Positions 22,064-34,033 of a stretch of 64,000 bases of DNA are shown here, one piece after another. This DNA comes from Pristionchus mayeri. Its lineage: Eukaryota > Nematoda > Chromadorea > Rhabditida > Neodiplogasteridae. Within the stretch, counting starts at the first letter, position 1, and each line of letters begins with the position of its first letter. The notes below the pieces were generated by a model, which was not told the origin of the DNA, made no database searches, and saw only the letters and a program-made list of their open reading frames with translations. The DNA lies in assembly GCA_036245805.1 (NCBI GenBank), contig BTRK01000006.1, forward strand, positions 18,632,365 to 18,696,364, in the 5' to 3' direction. Both the position numbers and the translations under genes were made by a program.

Positions 22064-25000
22064 TCAACACATCATATCGATCGCTGAGAATTCCTCCTTC
22101 GACAGCGCGAGCGATCTGGAAAAATTAGCTTTATTTTTTTAAAATATGAGTTAGTGTCACATCTTTGCTAAACAGTCTGATGTTAATCGTGAAACCGTCA
22201 CAATCAAGGTACTACACACGTGAAAAGGTTCGAATGAAGCAGTTCACTGTGCTCATATTCTACGGGTTCCTGCAATCTACCATATACCTGAGATGGTCTC
22301 CGAACTGGTTCTTGATCTGGTAGACTGCAGTTGCGAGTGCCTCGTCCATTGCATTGAGGGGGGCGTCCGCCTCGGAATCCGTCGCACGAGCAGCACGCGT
22401 CTGGAAATGAGATTATATTCATTCGAGAAATATAATTTGGGACGAGAACTGTAGATTTATTGCTAGGACATGAAAATCGATAATAAAAGACATGCTCGCG
22501 CCGCGGAAACTCCTAGTCGTTTCCATTTCTTAGAAAACGCACCCCTTGTATCAACCACTCCTACCGTACTCCTCACCCTGAAGTGCTCCCTGACTGCATT
22601 GGCGGCCTTGATAAGTGCTCGCAGCACCTCTGCCAGATCCCTCTGCACGACTCCGTAGCGATCCTCGTCGAAGGAAGAGACCACAAGGAGGGACAGACCT
22701 GAAGGAAAGCCCGGTATTTTAATGTTACACCCGGTCCATAACTCGTTTGCATCGGACTAGCATAAATGTACGAACAGTACTCATTCTAAATAAAAGTTTT
22801 AATAATTAAAGTTACGCGAGAAAAAAAACGGCACTTTCCTAGTTCCGTACTAGGCTCCACCCCCTCCGCCCCTCCATCATCATAAGATTGCTTAGGGTTT
22901 TGCTTCACCCACTTAGGCACAGATTTTACTTCCTTAGTGATCTGCTTAGGCTTAGACTTTGTCTGCTTAGGTTAGGTAATGGACAAGTGGGCGTGGGCAT
23001 AGGGGCGGAGCCTAGTACGGAAGTAGGAAAGTCCCAAAAAAAAAAACAATCTAACTGCCATCTCATCATATTATTTTCGTGATGCATTTAGTGAAACATG
23101 AAACTCGATAGTGAGTTTGGTGTTTTGCTATATATACGCCTTTGATGTTAAATTGAACCGGCATGTGTTTTTAGTTATTAGGATGCGCAAACGTACTCTC
23201 AGAAGCGAGCTGCACGAGGGTGGCGTCGTGACGAGAGATGACACCCACGGGGACGTCCAGGAATCTGAAGAAGACCATGAGAATTGAGTACAATAAGGAG
23301 AGTGCAGGGGTATGACACTGCGCTAGTGAAGTTTCAGCTTTTAGTTATCTTTTTCGTGGATTATATGGAAACATTATTGGTTCAACTGCGCCTATTTGTA
23401 TTACAATGTTTGAAACCACAACCTGGCTGCTCATGCTCGCAAAAAATTATTGTTAGTGCGCAAAGATGGTTGCATTGTCGAATTCTCCTATGAATATGAA
23501 GTTGTGAAACACAAATTTGTCGAGTTCCGAAAAATTTTAAACACAAATGTACAGAGGACAATGCCATCCCGCTTACCTTTTAGCCTTCTCCCACATCGTC
23601 GGTTTCGGGGGCACTCTCGGCTGGAGGGCAGCAGTCGCACGGAGGGAACGAGCGTGGCGAGAACGAATCGCCGTCGAGTAGACTGCAAGTATGAGTGGTT
23701 AGTTATATGTCGAACAGATCGGACGCATTGAACAGAACACAAAAATTCGAGATTAGAAAACACAATGAAACTCGGCTTCTCCATGCCTAGTGGGAATCCG
23801 ATTTTCCTGCATTCTTGAGTAACTTTCCATCAGGAATCGCAAGATCTGTAACAGTGGTTCTCACCCTGTTGTCTGATTCTCTCCGGCATGAGTAGCATCT
23901 GTCTGTCCACTCCGTCGTCGTCTTCTCCTTCTGAATCCGCGTAGCCGCGGGCTCCCAACGCACGCGTCGCGCACTCCACCTGAGATCGATTATTGGTAAA
24001 CAGTTGAACAGGGGAAAGAATATAATTAAATCTTGGTTAAAATGAGCGCAATCATCGATTTAAAATTATTCTGCACTTTTTCCCAATCGAGATGGGGACA
24101 TATTGGAAGAGCCTGACAGCACTGAACAAGGGAGCCCGGAACTACTGGCAAAACTGAGCAACTTCATTCGCAACTTCGAATTGTTTCTCTTTTGTTCATA
24201 TCGAGCAAACTACTCGTGTCCTACACTTCTCCTCACCTTCTCTCTCGTCTCCTCAATCACTCGTACACACGCATTCTTGATCGACGTCCAGTTGCGAGGG
24301 TGGCCACCTGCAGTGAGATACTTGTTAATCACGCATCTTATCGTAGTTTGAGCAGATCGGAACAACATTTCCTCTCAAACTATTTTATATTTCACTGTTC
24401 AAGTTTTGTACGAGCAGTCAAGTTAAAAATCAAAGACAACGCTTTCTCCTTCCCATTAAGAACAATCAAGGAGTCTCCAGTTGAATATTGAAATGCAACA
24501 ACACTGTAATCTACCCATCTCCCCCAAATGTGTTCTAAGAATATAATTGAAACTCTGACCAGGCTGGCTGAGCGAGAATATCTCGAGTCTCCTGTCTCCG
24601 ACTACACGCGAGAGACGGGCCAGATCAGTCAGAGCGAACACCTGAACAAGCAAGTTTGATTGGAGTTGCAAAGCACTATTTGTCATCGCATTAAAGAAGG
24701 AAACATTGAAGTCAGTTAAAAACGCCAGGACGGTCAGGAAGTAGCAATGTGGTTCAAAAACAATATAGTCAACCTATCAGTCTAGGGACCACCGAACCGG
24801 GAATTACAAAGTCAAAACCTGCAAAAAGGTTGTTGTCAAATTAGTAAACATCGCCACGTTGAATTTTGATGTTTCTCGATTCTAAAGAGTGTTCATCTTA
24901 GCGTTTCTAACAGCGTTTAAAGGGGAATGAGCCGCAAAATTATGGAAAAAATGGGAAGAATCTGAATTTGAGATTTTCTTTAAATGCTTTCCTAAACTCG

Positions 25001-28000
25001 GTCATCTATCGTTTTCTTGACACTATAATTAATTGTGAATCAACAAGAGAGTGTTCACTAATGACTTTCTAGGAATACGAAGATGGGAAGGTGCCTGACC
25101 TATATTCAGAAATGTAGATGAATTTATAAATGAGGTTTTTCATAATATCCACCAAAACACAGAGCCGTAACGTAGAGCCCGAACTTTGAAATGAGTATAA
25201 TAAATTAAGTATTAATGTAATTAAGTTGTAATTTGTTGTTTCCTGATATTTATATTTTTCTTCAGTAAATGATAGATATGAAATAAAATGAAAATAAAGA
25301 TAAGATGTCGGCTCATTAAAAACATGACATACTGAAAATTAGTTGACACGATAAACTGGCAAGTACACCAAAGAGGCGGAGCCAACGACTGCAAACTATA
25401 TGCACTGTTTACAAGATGAATTGAGAATTTCATGCATTTTCATACATTTCACATGAATTCTACATCCTCAATTGTCCAGAAGAAGTTGAAAAATGTTTTT
25501 GAGAAAAATAATCTAGATTTAAGCGGTTGTCCCTACTATCAGTCAGGTGAACAAAAATAGTCAGTTATCGATCCCACCTCCGCTCCCTGCCCTTACAGTA
25601 TACCTTGAGGGTGGCGTCATCTGCCTCGAGCACATTGAGCATCGTCCTTGTCTGGGCGGGCGTCGGACTGCGAACGGCGTGAGGAGGAGGAAGAGGGAAG
25701 TGGAGGGGCTGGAATAGTAGGAGCTTATGTGAGGGTGTACGGTGTAAGGCTGAACGGTGGATGATCGTTAATCCATCATTAGTGACACCCAGTCAACACT
25801 CAGCAACAATTGACCAATGTAATATCACACTCCTTACCTTTGGCAAAATTATCATGGAAATTTTGCGCACCACTTTTCCTATGAAAGCAGCTTGGATTTT
25901 CACATAAAACACAAATAAACCACTATATTGCCCATTTTTAGAAGGAATAAATAAAATAAAGGAAAAGAGGCAAAATACAAAGTTTTGCATCGCCAGGGTG
26001 CTTGCAGGGTTTGCGGACGACTTTCATCTCCCACCGGTTGATGAGAGTAGTCCGCAACCAAGGAAGAGGGGGAGAGTTGTTTACGTCACAGTTGTGAAAC
26101 GCACAACCAACGGCGCGAATCCGAAAATAATTCCGAGCTATATTCCTAATCAGAGACACATTTTTCGAATTAATCCAAATCAGAAAAAGGTGCTGGACAT
26201 TCGAGGTTGTATCAGAGCATGGCCTAAGTTGGTCTAATGCACTGATGGATCAAGGGAGCACCGGAAAAGGGGCGACTCTTATAAATGGCTCAAAAAATAA
26301 AATAAATTTTCCTGAATTATTTTTCACGCCAGTGACCTCACCGAGATTTTAATTTGCTTCCACTCCCCACATCAATTGCGATTTTTAAAAAAACCACAAT
26401 CCGATTTCTTTCCCAATTTGTGCTCCATCACACACCACAAATACCCATTACAAAGGATATATTTCATTAGCATACCTTCATGACGATTTCCCTCGTGATC
26501 CTCACGTGCATCCTTCCCATTGCGAGGGCCACAGTGGAGAAGGCGAGGAGGCAGAAATGGATGGAGGGAGAGAGCAGCGAGAGGATTGTGGGATACACAC
26601 CAACAGTCAGAAAACCTCAAAGGAGATGATGGACCAGTGTTCAATTTTTAAGATCTCTGGCATGTATGCCATCCGAAAGCAGTAAATGTAAATACGGAAC
26701 AAAAAGTAGCTAGGTATTCGAAATGCTAGATTATTTTGAACAAAGTTTAGAGCGCGTTTAAGGTACTAAAACAAGTAAACTAACTGACCGAGAATGGCAG
26801 CAGTTGGCAGTACCATCCTGTACAGCAGGACTGCCTCCTTGGCTGCAGTCGCCAGGGGAGAACCAGCCTCGAGAGAGACACACTCCCAGAGAGCGAGAGA
26901 GAGCTGAAAGCAGGGAGAGCTGAATTTCAGTGAGTGCATTGGAGCAGATCAATCACTCTGAACGTCCTCGCTTTGAGGTTTTGCAAGTTATCTGATAGGA
27001 TAGTGGGGTGAATTTCAATTAAAACTTTTAAACTTTTCGAAAAAAAAAATAAAAGGAGTCTTCCGTTGTGCCAAATATCTAAATAATTGATGCGTACCTT
27101 GGATCCGAAGGTGCCGAATACGAGTCTGAAGTCGTTGCGGAAGATGACATGCAGCGAGGAGAAAGCAACGGCCAAAGATGAGAACAGCCAACGGGCACTG
27201 AGAGGCGAGATTTGTGAAAAGATTTTGACTGTGTTGGATAACGCGACAACTACTTATCACTGGATCAAGAGACAGTGCTAATAACAGAGCTGCGCGGAGC
27301 AACGAAGCGCCGGCTTTTGAGATTACGCTTATCGATCAATGAAATTTTTTTTTAATAAAATAAAATACCGGTCCATGGGCGAGCCTGCTATCGTGTGCAC
27401 TGCGGCCACCAGCACCATCTAGAAATGAAATATTATTTATTTATATTTTACTTTAAGCTTTTCATGTGCACACAACGAAAAACAAATCAAACACTGCAAA
27501 TTAACCGTTGAAAAACAGGTTATAACATTAAAAATAAGCCAACCTGTGACATGAAGTAGATCACTGCTGCAGCCCATGCGTCCTTCCGCAGCAGACCCAG
27601 TCGAGGAGCCGTATCGGCTGAAAGGGGGGAAGAGATGAGCGACCCAATCGACACCCTGGCGGTTGCCCGCTTCACACGTGCCTTTTGTGTGACTGGCTTC
27701 ACTGACTCACTGCGATGGGAAAATAACACTTATCGTAATAACCTGTGTGATATCAGTCCGTGATCCACTCTACCGTCACCCATCCCCACTCACGTTTGGC
27801 AATAAGGAGTGTGATGAATCCGAGGGCGGCGAAGGAGGAGATGAAGACGATGATGGACACCGTAATAATCGCGGGCGAAATCAGCAGTGAGAGCGCACCT
27901 GTAAGAGGAATGAAGTGATTCCAATGATGTACGATTGTGTTGCTCGACAGCCACAGATTCTCTCTTGTTTCATTGTTAAGCACTCGCATCACTATATTCA

Positions 28001-29120
28001 TCAGCAATTGTAAATTTACTAGGAATGACTGATATAACTGGGCTTCAGCGATGAAGTGCCCAACTATGTACATTCCAGTTTCACAATCATGGAATAGTTA
28101 TGACAGCGGATCTGCGAGCGGTAGGCTTGTGGTTTATGCGACAAATAGAAAACATCTACAATGATTGTTCTATTTTGCTTGAGGTCCACGAAACCGTGAC
28201 TTACGTCATATTTCCTTGCTAAAAACTGTGACCTCAATATAAATCGATAGTTCCCCTTACCGTATACAGATGCGAATGGCGACAGAGGCGAAGCCTGCAG
28301 CAGGGCGGTCAGCAGGAAGAAGAAGAGGAGCGAGCAGCCGGAAGAGACCGCGGAGGCGATCACCTTGCGACGATCGATCTGCCATTAGCACTATCAATCA
28401 ATAGTTTCAGATTCAATCTAAACAATTAACTCGCATCCTCCTTCATAACGAGATGTAAAGAGGATACATTTAATTGAGTTAATAAAATATTGGCGAGTAA
28501 GAATAAATCCCAAAGTACACGTGTCCAAATTGAAAAGAACTTTGACAATCTCTTTTGCCGTCTAACATCAGATATTTATAATTGAATAAGGAATGTAAAA
28601 ACTAACAATGCCTCTGAACCAGACGGCGATCTGGTCGAAGATGGAAGGGAGGACGAGTGGGGGCGATTGGAGGACCATGTTGGAGGGAGAGGAGGGACTG
28701 CGGAAACCACTCGAGAGACGAGACGATGAGAGGTCTACAACCTTTACCTTGCTAATGATCAAATAAAGTAATTAAATCAAGAAAAATATTAGTTTAGCGT
28801 AGGCTTAATTCAGTCACAATGATTGAATCAAGCCAATTCCGAAACGCCGCGAAACATCTGACGAAAGCGCACTTTCTCGCGAGTGGCGAAACAAGCGTAC
28901 GCGGCTCGTTTGCTTGTTTTTCTCGCTGACTAAGCTAACTTATCGCCCAAATCCGACTAAACTAGTCGCGCGCGATAAAGAAGAAAGTGATAAAGAGCGA
29001 GCGGGCGAGTGAAAAGTGAGAACTCGCGTCGAAAACTGCAGTTAACTGACCGGCCTTGGCGTACTCATACTCGTAGAAGGAGTTGGGCGCGCCGCCGCCC
29101 CCAGAGAGAAAGGAGTCCAT
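22064..29120 (-). CDS. ndc-1: Nuclear pore transmembrane nucleoporin NDC1
   Basis: Eighteen exons in consistent phase run from 29120 (MDSFLSGGGGAPNSFYEYEY) to a stop at 22066-22064. Hydrophobic segments follow in order: LLFFFLLTALLQ (28.3 kb), TVSIIVFISSFAALGFITLL (27.8 kb), AAAVIYFMSQMVLVAAV, WLFSSLAVAFSSLHVI and IHFCLLAFSTVALAM (26.5 kb). These give the multi-pass N-terminal half of NDC1. The soluble half carries family landmarks: LTDLARLSRVV with IFSLSQPGGHPRNW, then LASESLSLLVVSSFDEDRYG, VVQRDLAEVL, and ALATAVYQIKNQFGDHLR near the end (human: AIYRITTTFGEHL). NDC1 anchors nuclear pores in the membrane; the C. elegans counterpart is npp-22. Introns up to 1.2 kb hold a hairpin element (22834-23035). 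No lesion is seen. Exon edges are approximate. Confidence 0.92.
22834..23035. mobile_element. Hairpin element with TTAGGC-like interior
   Basis: Arms CACTTTCCTAGTTCCGTACT then AGGCTCCACCCCCTCCGCCCC pair with GGGGCGGAGCCTAGTACGG then AAGTAGGAAAGTCC. The loop (about 22890-22980) repeats CTTAGG and TTAGGC-like hexamers at least six times. It lies in an ndc-1 intron. Confidence 0.65.
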
Positions 29121-30089
29121 TCCCAGTGTGCGACTACCGTCGGAGCTGTGGGCTCGTTCGGTGAGCGAGACTGAAGTGAGAGGGCAATGAACCTCGAGGA
29201 TGAAGAAACACGAAACCAGAGTAATATTTAAATATGAACGGTTGGAAAACGCATAGGAAGATGTCTGCATTCGCCACGGAAGCATCGTAAGTGAAATAAA
29301 CAAGAAAATAAGAGCAAGAAAATCAATAAACGAGCATCAAACCACTTGGCGGGAAGGCGGCACTACAAACAACACTTTTGAAAATTTTGCAGCATGCTGC
29401 TCAATGTTGATAACGGCCGAAATTTAACGTTTATTACCGTACTCATTTAAATTATACACGAGTAATTGTACTTTAATTGTATTTAATTTATTTTTTTTAA
29501 TTTTTGAAGATATAATTTGTCGAGATCCTGAAATTCTGAAATGGCTCATTTCCGGCTCGGATTTCGTGTAGGGAGTGTTCCTTCTTCATCCTAATCACGT
29601 AGTGTTCGGGGCTAATAAAAAGGACAGTCGTATCGAATTTCTGCCGCATTTCCGCCCGGCAATATCCCACTCCCCCGGCAGAAAGAACTTCCGAAGAGAG
29701 AGGAGAGGGCCAGGAATTCCGCGCGGTGCTCTTCCACTTATTTGCAGATGACATTGAGAACCTCGCCAGGAGAGGGATCAGAGAGACAGACGGGTAGACA
29801 AGAGGGGAAAGATACTGTGGAAGAGGGAGAGGGCAGTGATGGGTAGATCAACAGAAGGGGGAACGATGACCGGATATGGTAGGTGATGATATGTGAGACG
29901 GGAGGAGGGGCGGCACTCCGCACACTTGGATGCCATCCACGAACGAGCGCGCCAGATCACTTCCCAAGTGCCGACGAAGAATCTTTTTGGTCCGCTTGTC
30001 CACTTTCGAGTTTCACGTTTTGCATCCTATGAGGAATGATTCGAAACTTGTCAAAATTAATGATTGGTTACTTGCTACCTTACCTAGGC
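29121..30089. other. Divergent intergenic region, ndc-1 / WAP gene promoters
   Basis: Separates the start codons of two divergently transcribed genes. Only short, unsupported open frames are present on either strand. Poly-T near 29490 and purine-rich stretches at 29690-29900 are visible. Confidence 0.45.
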
Positions 30090-33000
30090 ATGGCCCGGAT
30101 ATCGATCGCGCTGCTGGTTGTGGTGTGCCCTACCGTATCCATGGCTATGGAGTTGTGTGAATACCTGCACTCGATCGGACAGCCCTGGGGATCACCGGCG
30201 TGCATGCGTGGAAGCCTGTCCGTCGGCGCCCATAACGCTATGAGTACGGTACCCGTACTTCCCTTGCCTATCGAGAACTGCCCTCTACAGTACACTCTCT
30301 ACCATCTGGTGCGCGCTCAATGTTCGGTACCCCAGCGCCGCGGTATACTGTAAACCCGGCACCAGTGCTCCGCACGCCGTTCCCCATGATGATAAGTACC
30401 GTAACTTTAGCTGATGTTCGCAATCGATAATCGTGTCAGGAGCAACCACACCTTCTCCTTTAGAGCAGATCATCCGGAACGTTGAACGCATTCAGATCAG
30501 CAACAAGAAGGTATACGGTAAACTGTAACGGACTGTGGGTGAACTGGAAGGAAGGAACTACTCGCTTCATTATGCACTCTCTCTCGTTTATTTGACCGGC
30601 GAGAGAACAAGTAGAATGGCGCGAGTAATTTCTTACCAATCTCTCCTACATTAGAATTACTTCTACCGTTATTCACAGACAATTTCGGCTATTCGAGGAG
30701 GCAAGCCCGTGTGCGCTCGGCTCAAACAGACGGTAGTTTATCGATCATCGATTTTTGAATTATCGATTTTCTCAGAATTGTGAATCGGACACTTCTTGTC
30801 CTTCTGGTGTCGGCTGCATCCAGAGCGACACCGGAGCCGCTTGCTGTTTCAAGTTCGTGACTTATCCAACGACCGTAACCCCCCCCCCCCCCCATTATCT
30901 TACCCATAATCCTACCGTAACCCAGAACATCGGGCACCGAGACTCGCTTCCGCAAGCTGCAGCCGCGTGGAGAAGTGAGGTACAGTGACCCAATTACAGT
31001 ATTGATTAGCGTACACCCTTCTTCTACAGTATCCATTACAGTACCACGACTGTCTCTTCTCTGCAGTGCCCGGCGCCTAGTGAACAGTGCCCAGCTAAAG
31101 GAACCATGTGCAGGTTGGTTAGAGATTTTGGAATTATCTACGTTCGGCACGGCAGAAATAGCACAACTGGTAGGTACTATACGCAGTATCGATGGCAGAA
31201 GTCTGATTTGAATAAATCAATATTGTCCTGTTACAGTACCTCTGCGGACTGCGGAAATCCCAGAACGCCTCTGTGCTGCGAATCAGGCTGCGGGTACGGT
31301 ATCTGCGTGCGAGGATCAATAGACGACTCGAGTGAGTACTTGCCCACCGAAGCATTGATATCCTAACTGTGAAGCGCATCCCAGAAATTGTTTTCTCCTT
31401 TTCGAGTTCCATTTTTTCTCAAGAATAGTGATGAACTGGATGAAACTTTCGGAGAGAATAGCTTCTAATCTTAGGCCATCGTTCCTAGAATTCAGTGTAA
31501 GAGATTATATTCTTGATCTTTGATCTTTTCTCAGAGTACCCCCTCGTCCATCCTCGTGCCACTCGTTCTGTGTGCCCTCCAGCCGACGATCTCAAGTGCA
31601 CCCGACGAGGAGGAATCTCATGGTGCAGCCACGACGGACACTGCCAGGTGAGGGAAGCACGGGCTGCAGATGGGATACTACATATTTATCGAGTTGTCAC
31701 TATCGAAAAATGAACTGATCATGATGAACTGATAGAGTTTATCCATTGGTCGATGAAGTTTGTGGAAAGGCTAATGACTCGTTTTGCATAGACCGCCCGT
31801 GCTCGTCCCTTGAACCCTTGAATTGTCAACTCTACTAATGAGTCTTGAAAATTATATTATTTCTCTACGTGAAGCCCGAAGTCAATTGCGAGATACTAGG
31901 ATGCCACCTTATTATTGCAAGACTGAAACACATTTCGATATTTTGCTGACTGTTTCGATGAGTGAAAATTTTGGTCTCTTCCTGTTGACATGAAGAGAGG
32001 CGCTGGCGCGAAAATAATATACGCTTAAAGGGGTGCTCCGGGGAATGAATGTTAGGGAGTCCCATCACGAAAATTCTGCGCTCTCAATGGGAAACTGTAG
32101 CGAAATTACCCCGAGAAAGAGGTGAGCGAGTGAAACATAAACGAACAAGCCACCACCCTGCGCTATCAATGAACTGTGCGCGTATGTAAATAGCGTCAGA
32201 GTAATCTGTGGAACTTCGTACAAAGTGATTTCTGATCGGGTGAGTGGCCTCTTCAATATCCACACTATAACTATGGGTGGCTGAACATTCCCCGGAGCAC
32301 TCCTTTAAGAAAGCTTTCCTTGTGCGTTACGGCACCTTCATCAGGAACGACTTAAAATTGCATTTGTATGCGATGGCCAGCTCATATCATCTCATACCTT
32401 CAATCATAGTCTATATATCCGTCGCTGAAGGCTCGCGGTTGGAGCCATGATCATCCTATCCTTCTCTGCCTCTTTCCATCCCGCACGCTCTCTCGCCGGT
32501 CAGACAGGCCGAAAGAGCGTGCGAGACGAAGGGAGCGAGAGAGATCTTCGCTTCCGGCAAGTGTGTAGTGTGTCTCAAGTACTCTCGTCAAACAGCGCCT
32601 CCTCTCCACTCTTCAGAAAACCACTTTGAGCTGCTGTGTTTTGATGCCCTGAGGCACTTCCGGTTCGGAAACATCAGATGATGCAGAGGAAACATCGGTG
32701 ATAAGCCAAAACACATCTCCCCTGATGGCACAAACAAAGATTCGGCGAAGAAACAGAAAGAATGCAATCAGCTGATATTCAGAAGAATGCGCGCGCTTTC
32801 GGGGTCTGTTTGTGGATCGAAGAAGTGGAAGAAATAAACAATTGAAGTTTTGAAATAGTTTGATCGCAGAATATCAGAAATAAGTCAATCATAAGTCTAT
32901 TCTACATATTGTTAGCCTCTAAAGTGTAATAGGGTTAGATATCAAAATATAGAGATTATGGATCATTCATCTTGCTCACATGAATCCTCGATGCACCGAA

Positions 33001-33368
33001 GTTGTACCCAAACTTGATTCCATCTAGGGATATTGTCTCTCCTCTACACTTGTGCTCTCTCTACGGAAATCTGATCGGTATCCTGTCTAGAGAGCCCCTT
33101 GGGAGCTCATGAATGGTCAAGGATCATTCTCTCCCTTCCTCTCCGTACATCTATTCATGATTTCATTTTTCGAAATTCTTCTTGAAAATAACAAGGTGTG
33201 GCGCACAGCTCACTATACGACCCACAAGTCGTTGTGCCAAAGATCAACGATCAATCTCCTCCTCTGCAGGTTCCCGGTTCCTCGACCGTCGCTCGGTACT
33301 GCTGCCCCACTGCCTGCGAGTACAACGTCTGCCTCTCCAAGCAGGGGTCGCAGATCATCATGGGCTGA
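30090..33368 (+). CDS. Secreted double-WAP-domain protein (copy A)
   Basis: Signal peptide MARISIALLVVVCPTVSMAM. Exons are about 30090-30243, 30291-30395, 30440-30510, 30679-30732, 30776-30856, 31067-31113, 31237-31331, 31535-31647 and 33270-33368, with consistent phase. After a Pro-rich linker comes a small Cys module (NCESDTSCPSGVGC...ACC). Two eight-Cys WAP domains follow, the first CPAPSEQCPAKGTMC...ADCG...LCCESGCGYGIC, the second CPPADDLKC...WCSHDGHC...YCCPTACEYNVC. WAP (four-disulfide core) domains commonly inhibit proteases or act in innate defence or matrix. The last intron (1.6 kb) contains a TTAA-flanked element and a CTCTCTCG hairpin. A paralogue of identical layout follows immediately. 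Another possible exon near 30924 was not included. Confidence 0.8.
32025..32308. mobile_element. TTAA-flanked MITE (piggyBac-like), 276 bp
   Basis: The ends AGGGGTGCTCCGGGGAATG and CATTCCCCGGAGCACTCCT are inverted and directly flanked by TTAA on both sides (32025-32028 and 32305-32308). TTAA duplication is the piggyBac target rule. It is non-coding and lies in the last intron of WAP gene A. Confidence 0.8.
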
Positions 33369-34033
33369 TGATATTTGATATTTATAGTCTGTAGTCTGAT
33401 CCTTGACCTTCCCTATCACTTCCACTTCCCAAGCCTACTTGTGAATTCCATTTAAAAAAAGTGATTAGGACCCCATCTTGATCATCGAACCCCATAGGCT
33501 CTAACATTCCCATAGTCTTTGTGTGTGATTGCTTAGTATCTAGTAATTTATTGCCTCCCTAATATTTGCCCCTTCAATCGGATAAATGTCTTCTTATTTA
33601 CTTTACAAAACTGGGGCCGCTCAGATCACGGCGCAAACATCTACCGGAAGTGTGCAACGTTTGCCCTGGGGCGATATCTACCCCAAGGGGCGGTTTGAGC
33701 TCTCTTAGATTGCCGTGCTCTCTCGTTGTCTCTGACCGTCTGCGCTCTCTCAGAGGCGCCTACTCTCTCGATGTCTTCACGAGTAGATCACCTCTTCTTC
33801 CTTTGCTCCAGTACGCGCACAGTGATACTGCACGAGTATTCATAAGCAGGGTTTGGGGTCAAACGGTAGGGGTAGGAGAACGTCTCCCACTCATCTCTTT
33901 TCCCACATCAAATTTCTGATCTGTTTCGTCATCCTTAGTTCATTGCTTCGAGACCATTTCTGCTAATCATTCTGCATTAACTTTGTGCTCCAATTGACTC
34001 AGCTCGAATGCCGATAACCTCAGGCAGTTCTCG
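33369..34033. other. Intergenic between tandem WAP genes
   Basis: Short spacer holding gene A's 3' end and gene B's promoter. A CTCTCTCG hairpin-type sequence lies at 33716-33760. No exon seen. Confidence 0.4.

Noticed and set aside
25998..26237. Plus-strand 79-residue open frame with basic PRKRGR segment
   Set aside because: Lies antisense within an ndc-1 intron, with no signal, splice support or similarity.
30884..30897. C-run as a CRISPR or telomeric signal
   Set aside because: A single homopolymer in a short intron of a eukaryotic gene; no repeat-spacer pattern.
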